NCBI RefSeq assembly: GCF_050587525.1
Contig: NZ_JBOBFT010000002.1
Coordinates: 124,001-188,000 of the forward strand
Reading direction: 5' to 3'
Length of the DNA: 64,000 nt
Origin: Plantibacter sp050587525
GTDB lineage: Bacteria; Actinomycetota; Actinomycetes; Actinomycetales; Microbacteriaceae
Shown: positions 54,794 through 63,748 of the stretch, piece after piece
Layout: each line of letters begins with the position of its first letter
How positions within the stretch are numbered: the stretch's first letter is position 1
Translations under genes and position numbers: made by a program
The notes under the pieces: model-generated
The model's database searches: none
Told to the model about the DNA's origin: nothing
Seen by the model: only the letters and a program-made list of their open reading frames with translations

Positions 54794-55900
54794 TCAGGCA
54801 CGGTAGTTGCCGACGAGACGCACTGCGCCTCCGTCGACGCCCTTCGCGCCCTGTTCGAAGCCTGCGCCGTCGTGCGCGCCGATGTGCACGGTGCCGGTCT
54901 GCCAGGTGCGGATGCCGTCTGCTTCGAGCGCGGCGGCGACGCCGGCGGCGACGTCGGGCGAGACGACTGCGAAGAAGCCGATGCCGAGGTTCCAGGTGCC
55001 TTCGCTCGATTCGAGCGAGGTGCCGGCGATGTCGCTGAGGACGCGGAACACGGGGTCGGGGCTCCAGGTGGAGCGGTCGACCTCCGCCCAGGAGCCGAGC
55101 GGGAGGACGCGGGCGAGGTTGGCTGCGATGCCGCCGCCCGTGACGTGGCTGAGCGAGTGGACGCCGTCGGCGATCGCCGCGTCGCCGAGGACGCGCAGGA
55201 GCGGCGAGGTGTACAGGCGCGTGGGCTCGAGGAGCGCTTCACCGACGGTGCCGCCGAGGTCGTCGTTCGTGTCGGTGTAGCCGATGCCGTTGGTGCTCAG
55301 GATGTGACGGACGAGCGAGAACCCGTTCGAGTGCAGGCCGGAGGAGGCGAGGGCGAGGATGACGTCGCCGTCCTGCACGCGGTGCGCGCCGAGGATGCGG
55401 TCGGCTTCGACGGCTCCGGTGGCGGCGCCGGCGACGTCGTAGTCGTCGGGTCCGAGGAGGCCCGGGTGCTCGGCGGTCTCGCCGCCGATGAGGGCCGTTC
55501 CCGTGTCGGAGCAGGCGCGGGCGATGCCGGCGACGATCGACGCGATGCGCTCAGGGTGCACCTTGCCGCACGCGATGTAGTCGGTCATGAAGAGCGGCTT
55601 CGCGCCCACCACGACGATGTCGTCGACGACCATGCCGACGAGGTCCTGGCCGATCGTGTCGTGCTTGTCGAGCGCCTGCGCGATCGCGACCTTGGTGCCG
55701 ACGCCGTCCGTGGACGTGGCGAGCAGCGGCCGGTCGAAGGACTTCAGCGCAGAGGCGTCGAACAGACCGGCGAATCCGCCGAACCCGCCGAAGACCTCCG
55801 GGCCGTGCGTCTTGGTGATCGCCGACTTCATCAGTTCGACGGCGAGATCGCCTGCGGCCGTGTCGACGCCCGCTTCCCGGTAGCTGGTGGATGAGGTCAT
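54794..55900 (-). CDS. purM: Phosphoribosylformylglycinamidine cyclo-ligase
   Basis: A 368-residue AIR synthetase catalysing the fifth step of purine synthesis (FGAM + ATP to AIR). SYREAGVDTAAGDLAVELMK, LLATSTDGVGTKVAIAQALDKHDTIGQDLVGMVVDDIVVVGAKPLFMTDYIACGK, GGETAEHPGLL and SSGLHSNGFSLVR are signature motifs. ATG 55900 is the family start; the long upstream frame is a shadow of the preceding gene. It precedes purF, whereas purF-purM is the commoner order. A small membrane gene ends 7 bp upstream. Confidence 0.96.
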   Translation of the reverse strand: MTSSTSYREAGVDTAAGDLAVELMKSAITKTHGPEVFGGFGGFAGLFDASALKSFDRPLLATSTDGVGTKVAIAQALDKHDTIGQDLVGMVVDDIVVVGAKPLFMTDYIACGKVHPERIASIVAGIARACSDTGTALIGGETAEHPGLLGPDDYDVAGAATGAVEADRILGAHRVQDGDVILALASSGLHSNGFSLVRHILSTNGIGYTDTNDDLGGTVGEALLEPTRLYTSPLLRVLGDAAIADGVHSLSHVTGGGIAANLARVLPLGSWAEVDRSTWSPDPVFRVLSDIAGTSLESSEGTWNLGIGFFAVVSPDVAAGVAAALEADGIRTWQTGTVHIGAHDGAGFEQGAKGVDGGAVRLVGNYRA

Positions 55901-55907
55901 GACGGCC

Positions 55908-56402
55908 CTAGCGTTCTGCGGTGGGTGAGGGGGATTCTGAAGCAGGAGGCTCCGCATCGTGCTCCGTGGTGGAAGCCTGCGTTGCGGGAGATTCGGGAGC
56001 CGCTGCCGCGCCGGTGGGGGCTGCAGGGGCTGGACGCACGTCAACTCTATCCGCTGTCACGAGGATGATCTTCCGTCCGACGATGCGGTCGAGGATGAGC
56101 GAGACGAGGATGGCGAGGGTCGTGCCGAGCACGCCGCAGACCAGGAGGAGGAAGCCGAAGACCTGGAGGAGGGAGAAGTCCGGGTTGGGCGGGAACGCGA
56201 CGGTGAGGATGAGGGCGGCGAAGATGCCGACGACGAGGCCGATGATCGCGAAGCGCCAGTACCTGGGCGAACGGCGGATGCCGACCTGCTCGGTGACCGT
56301 GGTCTCCTCGGGGAGTGCGGCCGGTTCCACGGCGGGCGCTGCGGCTGGTGTCGCTGCAGTCTGCTCGTCGGCCGAGTTCGAGTGACCGGTCGCGTCTGTC
56401 AT
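55908..56402 (-). CDS. Small two-helix membrane protein upstream of purM
   Basis: A 164-residue protein. The N-terminal 50 residues are Ala/Pro/Thr/Glu rich. The helices are RFAIIGLVVGIFAALILTVAF and LLQVFGFLLLVCGVLGTTLAILVSLILDRI. A basic loop (VGRKIILVTADRVDV) and an Ala/Pro/Ser/Glu-rich tail follow. Its layout, 7 bp before purM, suggests co-transcription. No named function was recognised. Confidence 0.75.
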   Translation of the reverse strand: MTDATGHSNSADEQTAATPAAAPAVEPAALPEETTVTEQVGIRRSPRYWRFAIIGLVVGIFAALILTVAFPPNPDFSLLQVFGFLLLVCGVLGTTLAILVSLILDRIVGRKIILVTADRVDVRPAPAAPTGAAAAPESPATQASTTEHDAEPPASESPSPTAER

Positions 56403-56443
56403 ACCTCTATTGTCCCCCACGTTCCTGTGCGTGGCGTACGCGG

Positions 56444-56543
56444 CCCGGTCCCTGAGCCTGTCGCCCTTCGGCCCGGTCCCTGAGCCTGTCGAAGGGCGCA
56501 CTTCGACAAGCTCAGCGACCGGGTTGGTGAGCTCAGTGACCGG
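56444..56543. repeat. Family E cluster, head-to-tail and inverted copies
   Basis: Two forward copies (CGGTCCCTGAGCCTGTCG at 56446 and 56474) are followed by an inverted copy (CTTCGACAAGCTCAGCG at 56501) and a degenerate one (GGTGAGCTCAGTGACCGG). The first copy runs through CCCTTCGG, so a copy seems to have been broken and rejoined. The cluster lies between divergent operon ends. Confidence 0.8.
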
Positions 56544-56557
56544 CCGGGCGGACGACC

Positions 56558-57619
56558 TCAGGCGCGCAGCGACCGACGGACGGCGTCGGCGAGCGCGAGC
56601 GCAGCAGCACCCACGACCGGCGGCTCCTCGGTCACCAGCGGCACCGCGTGCGGCACCTCCCGCGCGAGTCCAGCGGTCACCCCGGCGAGCAGGCGTTCGT
56701 CGCGGGCGGCGAGCACTCCCCCGCCGAGCACGACCGGCAGCACCGTGCCCTCCAGGCCGAGCCGACGGATGGCCGATGCGGCGAGCGCGACGATCTCCTC
56801 CGCCTGCCGATCGACGACTCCCGCGGCCACGGCATCGCCCTCCCTCGCCGCCCGGAACAGGACGGGCGAGAGTTGGATGAGCTCGGAGTGCGGGAGCCGG
56901 TCGAAGTGGAGCGCTTCGATGACCTCCTGCACGGTCGCGAGTCCGAGGGCCTCCGGGACGAGTTCGGCGAGCACGGTCGCCGGGCCGCGTCCGTCGACGG
57001 CCCGCGCGGCGTGCCAGAGCGCCTGTTCGCCGAGGAACCAGCCGCCGCCCCAGTCGCCCGAGATGCCGCCGAGCGCCGCGAAGCGGGCCGTGCGGCCGTC
57101 CGATCGCACGCCGAGCGCGTTGATGCCGGTGCCGCAGACGACCGCGACGGCGTCCGGCGCGTCCGTCCCGGCGCGGAGGAGGGCGAACAGGTCGTTGTCG
57201 ACGACGCCTCCCTCCGGGAACCAGTCGTAGTCCGCGAGCACGTCGCGGTAGGTGTCCATCTCGACGGGCAGGTCGAGCCCGGAGAGATAGACGCCCGTGT
57301 GGACGACCTCGACGCCGGTGGCATCGACACCCATCGCGTCGACAGCCCGACCGATCGCTTCACGCACGAGCGCGTCGATCGTCGCTGCCGATTGCGCGAG
57401 CCCTTCGAAGTGCGGCGATGAACCGCCTCCCCGAGCCCGGCCGACGATGGGTCCGTCGTCGCGCATGACGACGATCTCGGTCTTCGAGCCGCCGCCGTCG
57501 ACGGCCACGACGAGCCGGTTCACGGGCCGGTCGCTCGCACCGCGGACAGCAGCGATGTCGGCGCGGCCGGCCGCAGTCGAAGCCGCCTCGGCCGGGGCCG
57601 CCCCAGCGGCCCCGATCAC
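56558..57619 (-). CDS. BadF/BadG/BcrA/BcrD ATPase family sugar kinase, N-acetylglucosamine-kinase-like
   Basis: A 353-residue actin/hexokinase-fold kinase. LVVAVDGGGSKTEIVVM is the phosphate-1 loop, VVCGTGINALGV and GGISGDWGGGWFLGEQALWHAARAVDGRGP are signature segments, and VVLGGGVLAAR is the adenosine motif. It most likely phosphorylates N-acetylglucosamine or another amino sugar or hexose. GTG 57619 overlaps the GH4 stop (GTGA), favouring translational coupling, but it adds 32 Ala-rich residues. GTG 57523 (VNRLVVAVDG) fits the family start and is the alternative. Last gene of the sugar cluster. Confidence 0.85.
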   Translation of the reverse strand: MIGAAGAAPAEAASTAAGRADIAAVRGASDRPVNRLVVAVDGGGSKTEIVVMRDDGPIVGRARGGGSSPHFEGLAQSAATIDALVREAIGRAVDAMGVDATGVEVVHTGVYLSGLDLPVEMDTYRDVLADYDWFPEGGVVDNDLFALLRAGTDAPDAVAVVCGTGINALGVRSDGRTARFAALGGISGDWGGGWFLGEQALWHAARAVDGRGPATVLAELVPEALGLATVQEVIEALHFDRLPHSELIQLSPVLFRAAREGDAVAAGVVDRQAEEIVALAASAIRRLGLEGTVLPVVLGGGVLAARDERLLAGVTAGLAREVPHAVPLVTEEPPVVGAAALALADAVRRSLRA

Positions 57620-58881
57620 CTGGCCCACGGCAGGTACTCCCGGTTGCCGGCGATGAGCAGGTCGGTGAGCTGCTCGGCGCGGTCCCACTGGCCGACGAGC
57701 GGGTGCGCGAGCATCGCCCGCACCACGCGGTCACGGCCGCCGTGGATCGCCGCGTCGAGCGCGAGACGCTCGTACCCGGCGACGTGCGAAATGAGCCCGG
57801 CGACGTCATCGGGGAGCGGTGCGACGGGGATCGCGACGGGGCCGTCAGCCGTGATCGCCGCGGAGACCTCGATCACGTGGTCGTCCGGAAGGAACGGCAG
57901 CGTGCCGTCGTTCCGCAGGTTGACGGCCTGGATCGCGCCGGATCCGGTGCGGAGCGCGGCCATGAGGTCCACGGCCGATTCCGAATAGAAGGCGCCGCCG
58001 CGGCCCGCGAGCTCGACGGGTTTCGTGACGACGGACTCGTCCGCGTACAGCGCGAGGAGCTTCCGCTCGATCTCCTGTACGGCGTGCGCACGGGTCTCGC
58101 CGTGCTTCTGCTCCTCGAAGACCACGTCGTGGGCATAGAAGTAGCGCAGGTAGTAGGACGGCACCATGTGCAGGTTCGACAGCAGGGCCTCCGGCAGTTC
58201 GACGTGCTCGGCGAGCTCGCCGAGGTGCTCGGCGAGGAGCGCCGGCATGATGTCCTCCGCGGACCCGACGCGCTGCAGCGACCGCTCCCACGTGAGGTGG
58301 TTGAGGCCGACGTGACCGAGTACGAGCTCCTCCGGCGCCGTGCCGACGAGCTCGGCGAAGTGCCGCTGGAAGCCGATCGCCACGTTGCAGAGGCCGACCG
58401 CGCGGTGCCCCTCCTGGAGGAGTGCGCGCGTCACGATGCCGACGGGGTTCGTGAAGTCGATGATCCACGCATCCGGCTTCGCGTGCTTCCGGACCTGTTC
58501 GGCGACCCGGAGGACGACGGGGACCGTGCGCAGCGCCTTCGCGAAGCCGCCGGGGCCCGTCGTCTCCTGGCCGATACAGCACGCCTCGTGCGGGAACGTC
58601 TCGTCGCCGTGCCGCGCGTCCTGACCGCCGATCCGGAGCTGGATGAGGACGACGTCGGCGTCCGAGACACCGGCGACCACATCGCTCGTCCGGTGGACCT
58701 TCGCCGGGTGGCCGTACTCCTGGAAGATGCGCTGGGAGATCCCGCCGACGAGCGACAGGCGCTCCTCGCTCGGGTCGACGAGCCAGACCTCGTCGATCGG
58801 CAACTGCTCGCGCAAGCGCGCGAAGCCGTCGATGAGTTCGGGGGTGTAGGTGGACCCGCCACCGATCACAGTCAATTTCAT
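57616..58881 (-). CDS. Glycoside hydrolase family 4 (6-phospho-beta-glucosidase-like)
   Basis: A 421-residue NAD+- and metal-dependent glycosidase. MKLTVIGGGSTYTPELIDGF is the NAD-binding fold, LQLRIGGQDARHGDETFPHE-like segment the substrate pocket, and WIIDFTNPVGIVTRAL is family-typical. The metal ligands are Cys165 (GLCNVAIG) and His195 (HVGLNHLTW). GH4 enzymes act by a redox elimination mechanism on 6-phospho-glycosides. Here the gene lies with an ABC importer rather than a PTS, so either the disaccharide is phosphorylated after import by the adjacent kinase or this member accepts free glycosides. Ends overlapping the kinase start. Confidence 0.92.
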   Translation of the reverse strand: MKLTVIGGGSTYTPELIDGFARLREQLPIDEVWLVDPSEERLSLVGGISQRIFQEYGHPAKVHRTSDVVAGVSDADVVLIQLRIGGQDARHGDETFPHEACCIGQETTGPGGFAKALRTVPVVLRVAEQVRKHAKPDAWIIDFTNPVGIVTRALLQEGHRAVGLCNVAIGFQRHFAELVGTAPEELVLGHVGLNHLTWERSLQRVGSAEDIMPALLAEHLGELAEHVELPEALLSNLHMVPSYYLRYFYAHDVVFEEQKHGETRAHAVQEIERKLLALYADESVVTKPVELAGRGGAFYSESAVDLMAALRTGSGAIQAVNLRNDGTLPFLPDDHVIEVSAAITADGPVAIPVAPLPDDVAGLISHVAGYERLALDAAIHGGRDRVVRAMLAHPLVGQWDRAEQLTDLLIAGNREYLPWAR

Positions 58882-58888
58882 TCGAGGA

Positions 58889-59803
58889 TCATCCTTTGAC
58901 GCCGGAGAGGGCGATGCCCTCAACGAACACTTTCTGAGCGAAGAAGAACACGACCACCACGGGGACGGTCACGAGCATCGTGATCGCCATCGTGAGTCCC
59001 CAGTCCGTGCCGTGCACGCTGCGGAAGGTCGCGAGGCCGTAGGCCACCGGCCAGGAGGCCGGGTTCTCTGAGGTGTAGAGGAGTGGTCCGTAGTAGTCGT
59101 TCCACGAGTGGAAGAACATGAACAGACCGGCTGCTGCGATGCCTGGGCGCGCCATCGGGACGACGACCCGCCACAGCACGCCCCACTCCCCGCACCCGTC
59201 CATACGAGCCGCATCGGCGTACTCGCTGGGGATGGTGAGGAAGAACTGGCGCAGCAGGAAGATCGAGAACGCGTCGCCGAGCAGGTTCGGCAGGATGACC
59301 GGCCACAGCGTCCCCGTGAGCCCGAGCTGCGACCAGAACACGTAGATCGGAACCGCCGTGACCTGCGGCGGGAGCAGCATCGCCACGATGATCGCGAGGA
59401 AGATCAGGTTCGCTCCACGGAACTTGATCTTCGCGAGGACGTAAGCGGCCGGCACGCTCGACACGAGCATGAACACGGTCGCGAGCACGGCGTACATCGC
59501 GGAGTTCCCGAACCAGAGGGCGAGCGGAGCGCGGGTGAACGCCTCCACGTAGTTCTCCCAGTGGAACGGATTCGGCCAGAGCGATGCCGTGAGCGTCTGA
59601 TCGCTCGACATGAGCGAGGTCAGCGCGACGAACACGATCGGGAAGAGGAACAGCAGCCCGAGGACGATGAGCACGGCGTGCTCGGCGATCCACGCGAGGC
59701 TGACCCTCGTCGATCGCTTCTTCGGCTGTGGCAGCAGACGGCCTGGGACCATCTGGACTGGCGCCTGTCGTGCAGACGGCGCGGATGCGGTCGTGGCGCT
59801 CAT
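58889..59803 (-). CDS. Carbohydrate ABC transporter permease, MalG type
   Basis: A 304-residue, six-helix subunit. ALTSLMSSDQTLTASLWPNPFHWENYVEAF is the MalG-type periplasmic loop, and the EAA loop is PSEYADAARMDGCGEWGVLWRVVVPMARPG. It partners the MalF-like permease, which it overlaps by 4 bp, and the solute-binding protein upstream. No ATPase is encoded in the cluster; a shared MsiK-type ATPase elsewhere is expected, as is common in actinobacteria. GH4 begins 7 bp downstream. Confidence 0.94.
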   Translation of the reverse strand: MSATTASAPSARQAPVQMVPGRLLPQPKKRSTRVSLAWIAEHAVLIVLGLLFLFPIVFVALTSLMSSDQTLTASLWPNPFHWENYVEAFTRAPLALWFGNSAMYAVLATVFMLVSSVPAAYVLAKIKFRGANLIFLAIIVAMLLPPQVTAVPIYVFWSQLGLTGTLWPVILPNLLGDAFSIFLLRQFFLTIPSEYADAARMDGCGEWGVLWRVVVPMARPGIAAAGLFMFFHSWNDYYGPLLYTSENPASWPVAYGLATFRSVHGTDWGLTMAITMLVTVPVVVVFFFAQKVFVEGIALSGVKG

Positions 59804-60831
59804 TGGGCTCCCTCAGGGGTGAATGCTTTGACGCGGCGCAGCATGAACACGAGGATGATGGCGGCCACGATGAAGAGCACCACGGCGAGCGCACTCGCGT
59901 AACCGAGCTGGTAGTTGCTGAATCCACGCACGTACAACCACTGCGTGTAGGTGAGGAGCGACCCGTTCGGATAGCCGAGACCCGCTCCGGACCCCTCCCC
60001 GACGGTCGCCTTCCCACTCGCGACGCTCGAGGCGACGGCCGCTTCCGTGAAGTACTGGATCGCAGCGATCACCCCCGTCACGGCGGCGAACACGAGGACC
60101 GGCGAGATCGACGGAAGCGTGACGAAACGGAACTTCTGCGGACCGTTGGCGCCGTCGAGCGACGACGCCTCGTAGAGTTCGCGGGGCACATCGAGGAGAC
60201 CCGCGAGGAAGATGATCATGATGTCGCCCATGACCCAGACGCCGAGGAGCACGAGCGACGGCTTCGCGAGCGCCGGATCGTTGAACCACAGCGGTTTCGC
60301 GAGGCCGAGCGCCCCGAGGATCTGGTTGACGGGGCCCGTTCCCGGGTTGAAGAGGAACACGAACGCCACGACGCTCGCGACCGGCGGGACGAGCGCGGGC
60401 AGGTAGAAGAGCGTGCGCCAGAAGCCGCTCGCCTTCTTCGCCCGGGCAAGGAGACCCGCCACGGCGAGGGCGAAGACGATCTTCACGGGCACGAGCACGA
60501 TGACGAACCAGAGCGTGTTGAAGACGGCCTCGACGACGCGGGGGTCCTTCGTGAACAGGTACTCGTAGTTGCGGAGACCGATCCACTCCGGCGGCGACAC
60601 GAGGTCGAACTTCGTGAACGAGTAGTACACGCTCGCGAGCAGGGGATAGACGAAGAAGACGATGAGTCCGGCGATCGCCGGGGCGAGCATGAACCAGATC
60701 GCCCAGCGACGCTGGGGGCGGCGCGGCTTGCGCGGAGCCGTGAGGTCCGGGCTGCCGGTCGATCCGGCCCCGCCCGCCGACGGGCGCACGACAGAAGCGC
60801 GCCCGTCGGTGGTGGGAGTGGTGGTGGTCAT
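59800..60831 (-). CDS. Carbohydrate ABC transporter permease, MalF type
   Basis: A 343-residue membrane subunit. WAIWFMLAPAIAGLIVFFVYPLLASVYYSFTKFDLVSPPEWIGLRNYEYLF is the hallmark N-terminal helix and loop, and the EAA loop is VPRELYEASSLDGANGPQKFRFVTLPSISPVLVF. The first 35 residues are Thr/Pro/Arg rich. It starts 5 nt after the solute-binding protein stop and overlaps the MalG-type gene (ATGA). Confidence 0.94.
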   Translation of the reverse strand: MTTTTPTTDGRASVVRPSAGGAGSTGSPDLTAPRKPRRPQRRWAIWFMLAPAIAGLIVFFVYPLLASVYYSFTKFDLVSPPEWIGLRNYEYLFTKDPRVVEAVFNTLWFVIVLVPVKIVFALAVAGLLARAKKASGFWRTLFYLPALVPPVASVVAFVFLFNPGTGPVNQILGALGLAKPLWFNDPALAKPSLVLLGVWVMGDIMIIFLAGLLDVPRELYEASSLDGANGPQKFRFVTLPSISPVLVFAAVTGVIAAIQYFTEAAVASSVASGKATVGEGSGAGLGYPNGSLLTYTQWLYVRGFSNYQLGYASALAVVLFIVAAIILVFMLRRVKAFTPEGAQ

Positions 60832-60836
60832 GGTCG

Positions 60837-62177
60837 TTACGGACCCGTCGTCAGTGCGATGGCGTCGTCGACCTGCTGGTCGACGTCCTTGAGACCCTTG
60901 GCGAGGTCCTGCGAGGGGTCCGCCTGGTAGGCACGCCAGAAGTCCTCGAAGGTCTGCTGGTAACCGGCGCCGACGGGGCTCGGCGGAGTCGTCTGGGACT
61001 TCGGGTTCTCGGCGATGTCGAGGAAGGTCCGGAACTGATCGCTCACCTCGAGCTTCGGCGAGTGCAGTGCGTCCTTCGTGGTCGGCACGTTCTTGAGGCC
61101 GTTCGACAGCTTCACGACGGCGTCGGTGTCGGTCGTCATGTACTTGAGCAGCGCCCAGGCGAGCTCGGGGTTCTTCGAGCCCTTGGCGATGCCGGCGATG
61201 TTGCCCGTGATGTACCCGGCGCCGTACTGGTCCTCGTGACCGTCAGCGGTCGGGAACGGAGCGGTGCCGTAGTTGAGGTCGGGCTTCTGGTCGTGGATGA
61301 AGGCCGTGCGGTACTCGCCGTCCATGTTCATCGCGACCTGGCCGGTCTGGAATGCGTTGTCGGCCGAGAACTCCTGGCCGAGACCCGCGGTGAACGCCTG
61401 CAGCTTGTCGTAGCCGATCTTCTGCACGTAGGCCGTCTGCCAGGTGATGAGATCGGTCCAGCCTGCGGAGGTCCCGATCGCGCTCGACCCGTCCTTCTTC
61501 AGCCACTGCGCGTCGGCCAGCGGACCGAAGTGCGACGCGGCGTTCTCGTAGAAGCCCATGAGCGGGTTGAAGCCGAGGGTCTTGATCGAACCGTCGTCGT
61601 TGAAGGTCGTGAGCTTGTCCGCGACCGTCTCGAGTTCGCTGAGCGTCTTCGGAGGCGTCGTGACGCCGACGGATGCGAGGAGGTCCTTGTTGTAGTACAG
61701 GCCGTACACGTCGGCGAGCACGGGCATCGCGCACTGCTTGCCGTCGAACTCGGTGTAGCTGCGGACCGTGTCGGAGAACTGGTCGAGGTCGACCTTGTCC
61801 CGCTTGATGTACGGGTTCAGGTCCCGGAAGGCTCCGCTCGAACAGAAGTTGCCGACGACATCCGTGGAATAGGAGAGGCCGACGTCGACGGATTTGCCGG
61901 CGGCGATCGCCTTCCGCAGCTTCTCGTCGTCCTGGCCCGCGTGGACCTCGACCTTGACCTTCGGGTTCGCCTTCTCGAAGTCGTCGACGACGGACTGGAT
62001 GACATCGCCCTCGCGGTCGGAGAAGAAGTGCCAGAGCGACACGGTCCCCTCGAGGGTGGACGGCGCCTTGTCTGCGACGGCCTGGGATGCCCCGCCGCCC
62101 GACGAACAGCCGGCGAGCAACGTGACGGCGGCCGCGACGAGCGCGGTCGCCGTGAACAACTTGGAACGGTTCTGCAC
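60837..62177 (-). CDS. Sugar ABC transporter substrate-binding lipoprotein (SBP family 1)
   Basis: A 446-residue exported receptor. Signal peptide LFTATALVAAAVTLLAGC ends in a lipobox (LAGC). VSLWHFFSDREGDVIQSVVDDFEKANPKVKVEVHAG is the SBP_bac_1 opening; MPVLADVYGLYYNKDLL and GQVAMNMDGEYR are family segments. GTG 62177 is preferred because GAGAGGATCC lies just upstream and it matches the signal-peptide start. First gene of the SBP-MalF-MalG-GH4-kinase operon, so the ligand is probably a beta-linked glucoside or chitooligosaccharide. Confidence 0.94.
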   Translation of the reverse strand: MQNRSKLFTATALVAAAVTLLAGCSSGGGASQAVADKAPSTLEGTVSLWHFFSDREGDVIQSVVDDFEKANPKVKVEVHAGQDDEKLRKAIAAGKSVDVGLSYSTDVVGNFCSSGAFRDLNPYIKRDKVDLDQFSDTVRSYTEFDGKQCAMPVLADVYGLYYNKDLLASVGVTTPPKTLSELETVADKLTTFNDDGSIKTLGFNPLMGFYENAASHFGPLADAQWLKKDGSSAIGTSAGWTDLITWQTAYVQKIGYDKLQAFTAGLGQEFSADNAFQTGQVAMNMDGEYRTAFIHDQKPDLNYGTAPFPTADGHEDQYGAGYITGNIAGIAKGSKNPELAWALLKYMTTDTDAVVKLSNGLKNVPTTKDALHSPKLEVSDQFRTFLDIAENPKSQTTPPSPVGAGYQQTFEDFWRAYQADPSQDLAKGLKDVDQQVDDAIALTTGP

Positions 62178-62508
62178 GGTGGATCCTCTCTGATTGCTTC
62201 GTGATGTGGTGCTGCTGTGGTGGAAAAACTGCTGGGCCCGCCGGTCGCTGAGCTCATGACCGGACGCTCCGCTCATGCCCGGTCGCTGAGCTCATGCCCG
62301 GTCGCTGAGCCTGTCGAAGCGGGCACGACGATCACCGCTCCCGGTCACTGAGCGGTCCCGGTCAGTGAGCTCGTGCTCGGTCACTGAGCCTGGTCCCGGT
62401 CACTGAGCCTGTCGACGTGCGACTGACGGTGACCGATCGGCGGTATGGGGTCTGGTCCGGCGTTCTGCGGGTGGATTCGGCTGGCGGCTGGTGCGGCGTC
62501 TCCTGCCG
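62178..62508. repeat. Family E array between sugar operon and ROK gene
   Basis: This 331 bp gap holds the sugar operon's promoter region and, at 62240-62420, seven to eight tandem copies or fragments of CGGTCACTGAGC / CGGTCGCTGAGC, two of which continue into CTGTCGAAG or CTGTCGACG. No copy of the AGGAAAGTTTCCT operator seen upstream of the ROK gene was found here. Confidence 0.75.
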
Positions 62509-63732
62509 CTAGCCGACGGCTATCCGGTCGACCTCGTCGAAGAGTCGCGCGCGCAACTCGCCGATGAGGACGTCCCGCGCTCCATGGAGGACGGGAAGGT
62601 GTTCCACGGACGACGCGACGACGGTCGGGTGCCATCTCGTGGAGCGGACGATGTGCTCACCCACGGCGTGCGCGAGCGGCGTTCCGCCCGCGGCGCCCGT
62701 CGGGCCGCCGAGGACGACCCGTTCGGGGTCGAGCAGGGCGAGGACGGGGACGATGCCCATGGCGATGCGCGGGGCGAGTTCCGCGATGATCGCGTCGCGG
62801 GCATCGCTCGCTCCGTCACCGGATCCGCTGCCGGACAGGAGGTCGAGGGCGGCCGCGTACGCGCCGGAGTCGTCCTTCCGGGGAGCCGGGGATCCGGTCA
62901 CGCGGCTGGCGATCATCGCGACGGCGTCCGGGCCGATGAGGTCCTGCAGGTCGTCCGCGGTCGGATCGAACGCGCTCGCCTCGCGCGTGACGGGCAGGTA
63001 GCCGATCTCGCCCGCCCCGCCCGATGCTCCACGGTGGACGACGCCGGCGATGTCGACCGCGAGGCCGAGGCCGTCGCCCATCCAGAGCAGGGCGAAGCTC
63101 GCCGCATCGGTGGGGGCGCCGACGGAACGTTCCGCGATGGCGGCGAGGTTCACGTCGTTGTCGATGAAGACGGAGCGACCGGTGGCGGCTTCGAGGACCT
63201 GTCGGATCCCCTCGCTCTGCCACCCCGGCATGCTCTCCGCGAAGGCGAGTTCATCGGTCTCGGCGTCGTAGGAGCCCTGGACGGCGACGCTCACCAGGTG
63301 GACGGACGCCGGGTTGACCCCGGCAGCCTCCGTTGCGGCGGCGATCGCTGCGGTGATGTCGGTGACGGCGGAGCGCTCACCGTCGACCGTCGGGATGGTC
63401 TCGACGGGGTGCTCGGCACCGGAGGCGTCGACGATCGTCGATCGGATGAGACTCGGGGTCACGTCGACGGCGACGCCCAGTCGGCGGTCGATGCGGACGG
63501 AGTAGCTCGCGGCGCTCGGGCCGCGGCTTCCTGAGACGGTGCCGACGGGGTGGATGAGTCCGGCGTTCTCGAGGCGCTGGACCATCTGGGACGCGGTCGG
63601 CTTCGAGAGGCCGGACAGTTCGCCGAGACGCAGCCGCGTGAGGGCGCCGTGCTCGAGGAGCAGTTCCAGCGCCGTGCGGTCGTTCGTCGAACGAAGCCAC
63701 GCCGGGGTGCCGCGCAGGGTGCGATCGCTCAT
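62509..63732 (-). CDS. ROK family transcriptional regulator (XylR/NagC type)
   Basis: A 407-residue sugar-sensing regulator. The winged helix is STNDRTALELLLEHGALTRLRLGELSGLSKPTASQMVQRLENAGLI. The ROK domain has VDVTPSLIRSTIVDASG, VFIDNDVNLAAIAERSVG, LLWMGDGLGLAVDIAGVVHRGASGGAGEIGYLPV. The cysteine-rich zinc motif (CxCGxxGC) of many ROK proteins is missing; the corresponding region reads REASAFDPTADDLQ. It is transcribed in the same direction as, and just upstream of, the sugar operon and likely controls it. AGGAAAC precedes ATG 63732. Confidence 0.9.
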   Translation of the reverse strand: MSDRTLRGTPAWLRSTNDRTALELLLEHGALTRLRLGELSGLSKPTASQMVQRLENAGLIHPVGTVSGSRGPSAASYSVRIDRRLGVAVDVTPSLIRSTIVDASGAEHPVETIPTVDGERSAVTDITAAIAAATEAAGVNPASVHLVSVAVQGSYDAETDELAFAESMPGWQSEGIRQVLEAATGRSVFIDNDVNLAAIAERSVGAPTDAASFALLWMGDGLGLAVDIAGVVHRGASGGAGEIGYLPVTREASAFDPTADDLQDLIGPDAVAMIASRVTGSPAPRKDDSGAYAAALDLLSGSGSGDGASDARDAIIAELAPRIAMGIVPVLALLDPERVVLGGPTGAAGGTPLAHAVGEHIVRSTRWHPTVVASSVEHLPVLHGARDVLIGELRARLFDEVDRIAVG

Positions 63733-63748
63733 GTTTCCTGATCCCTCC

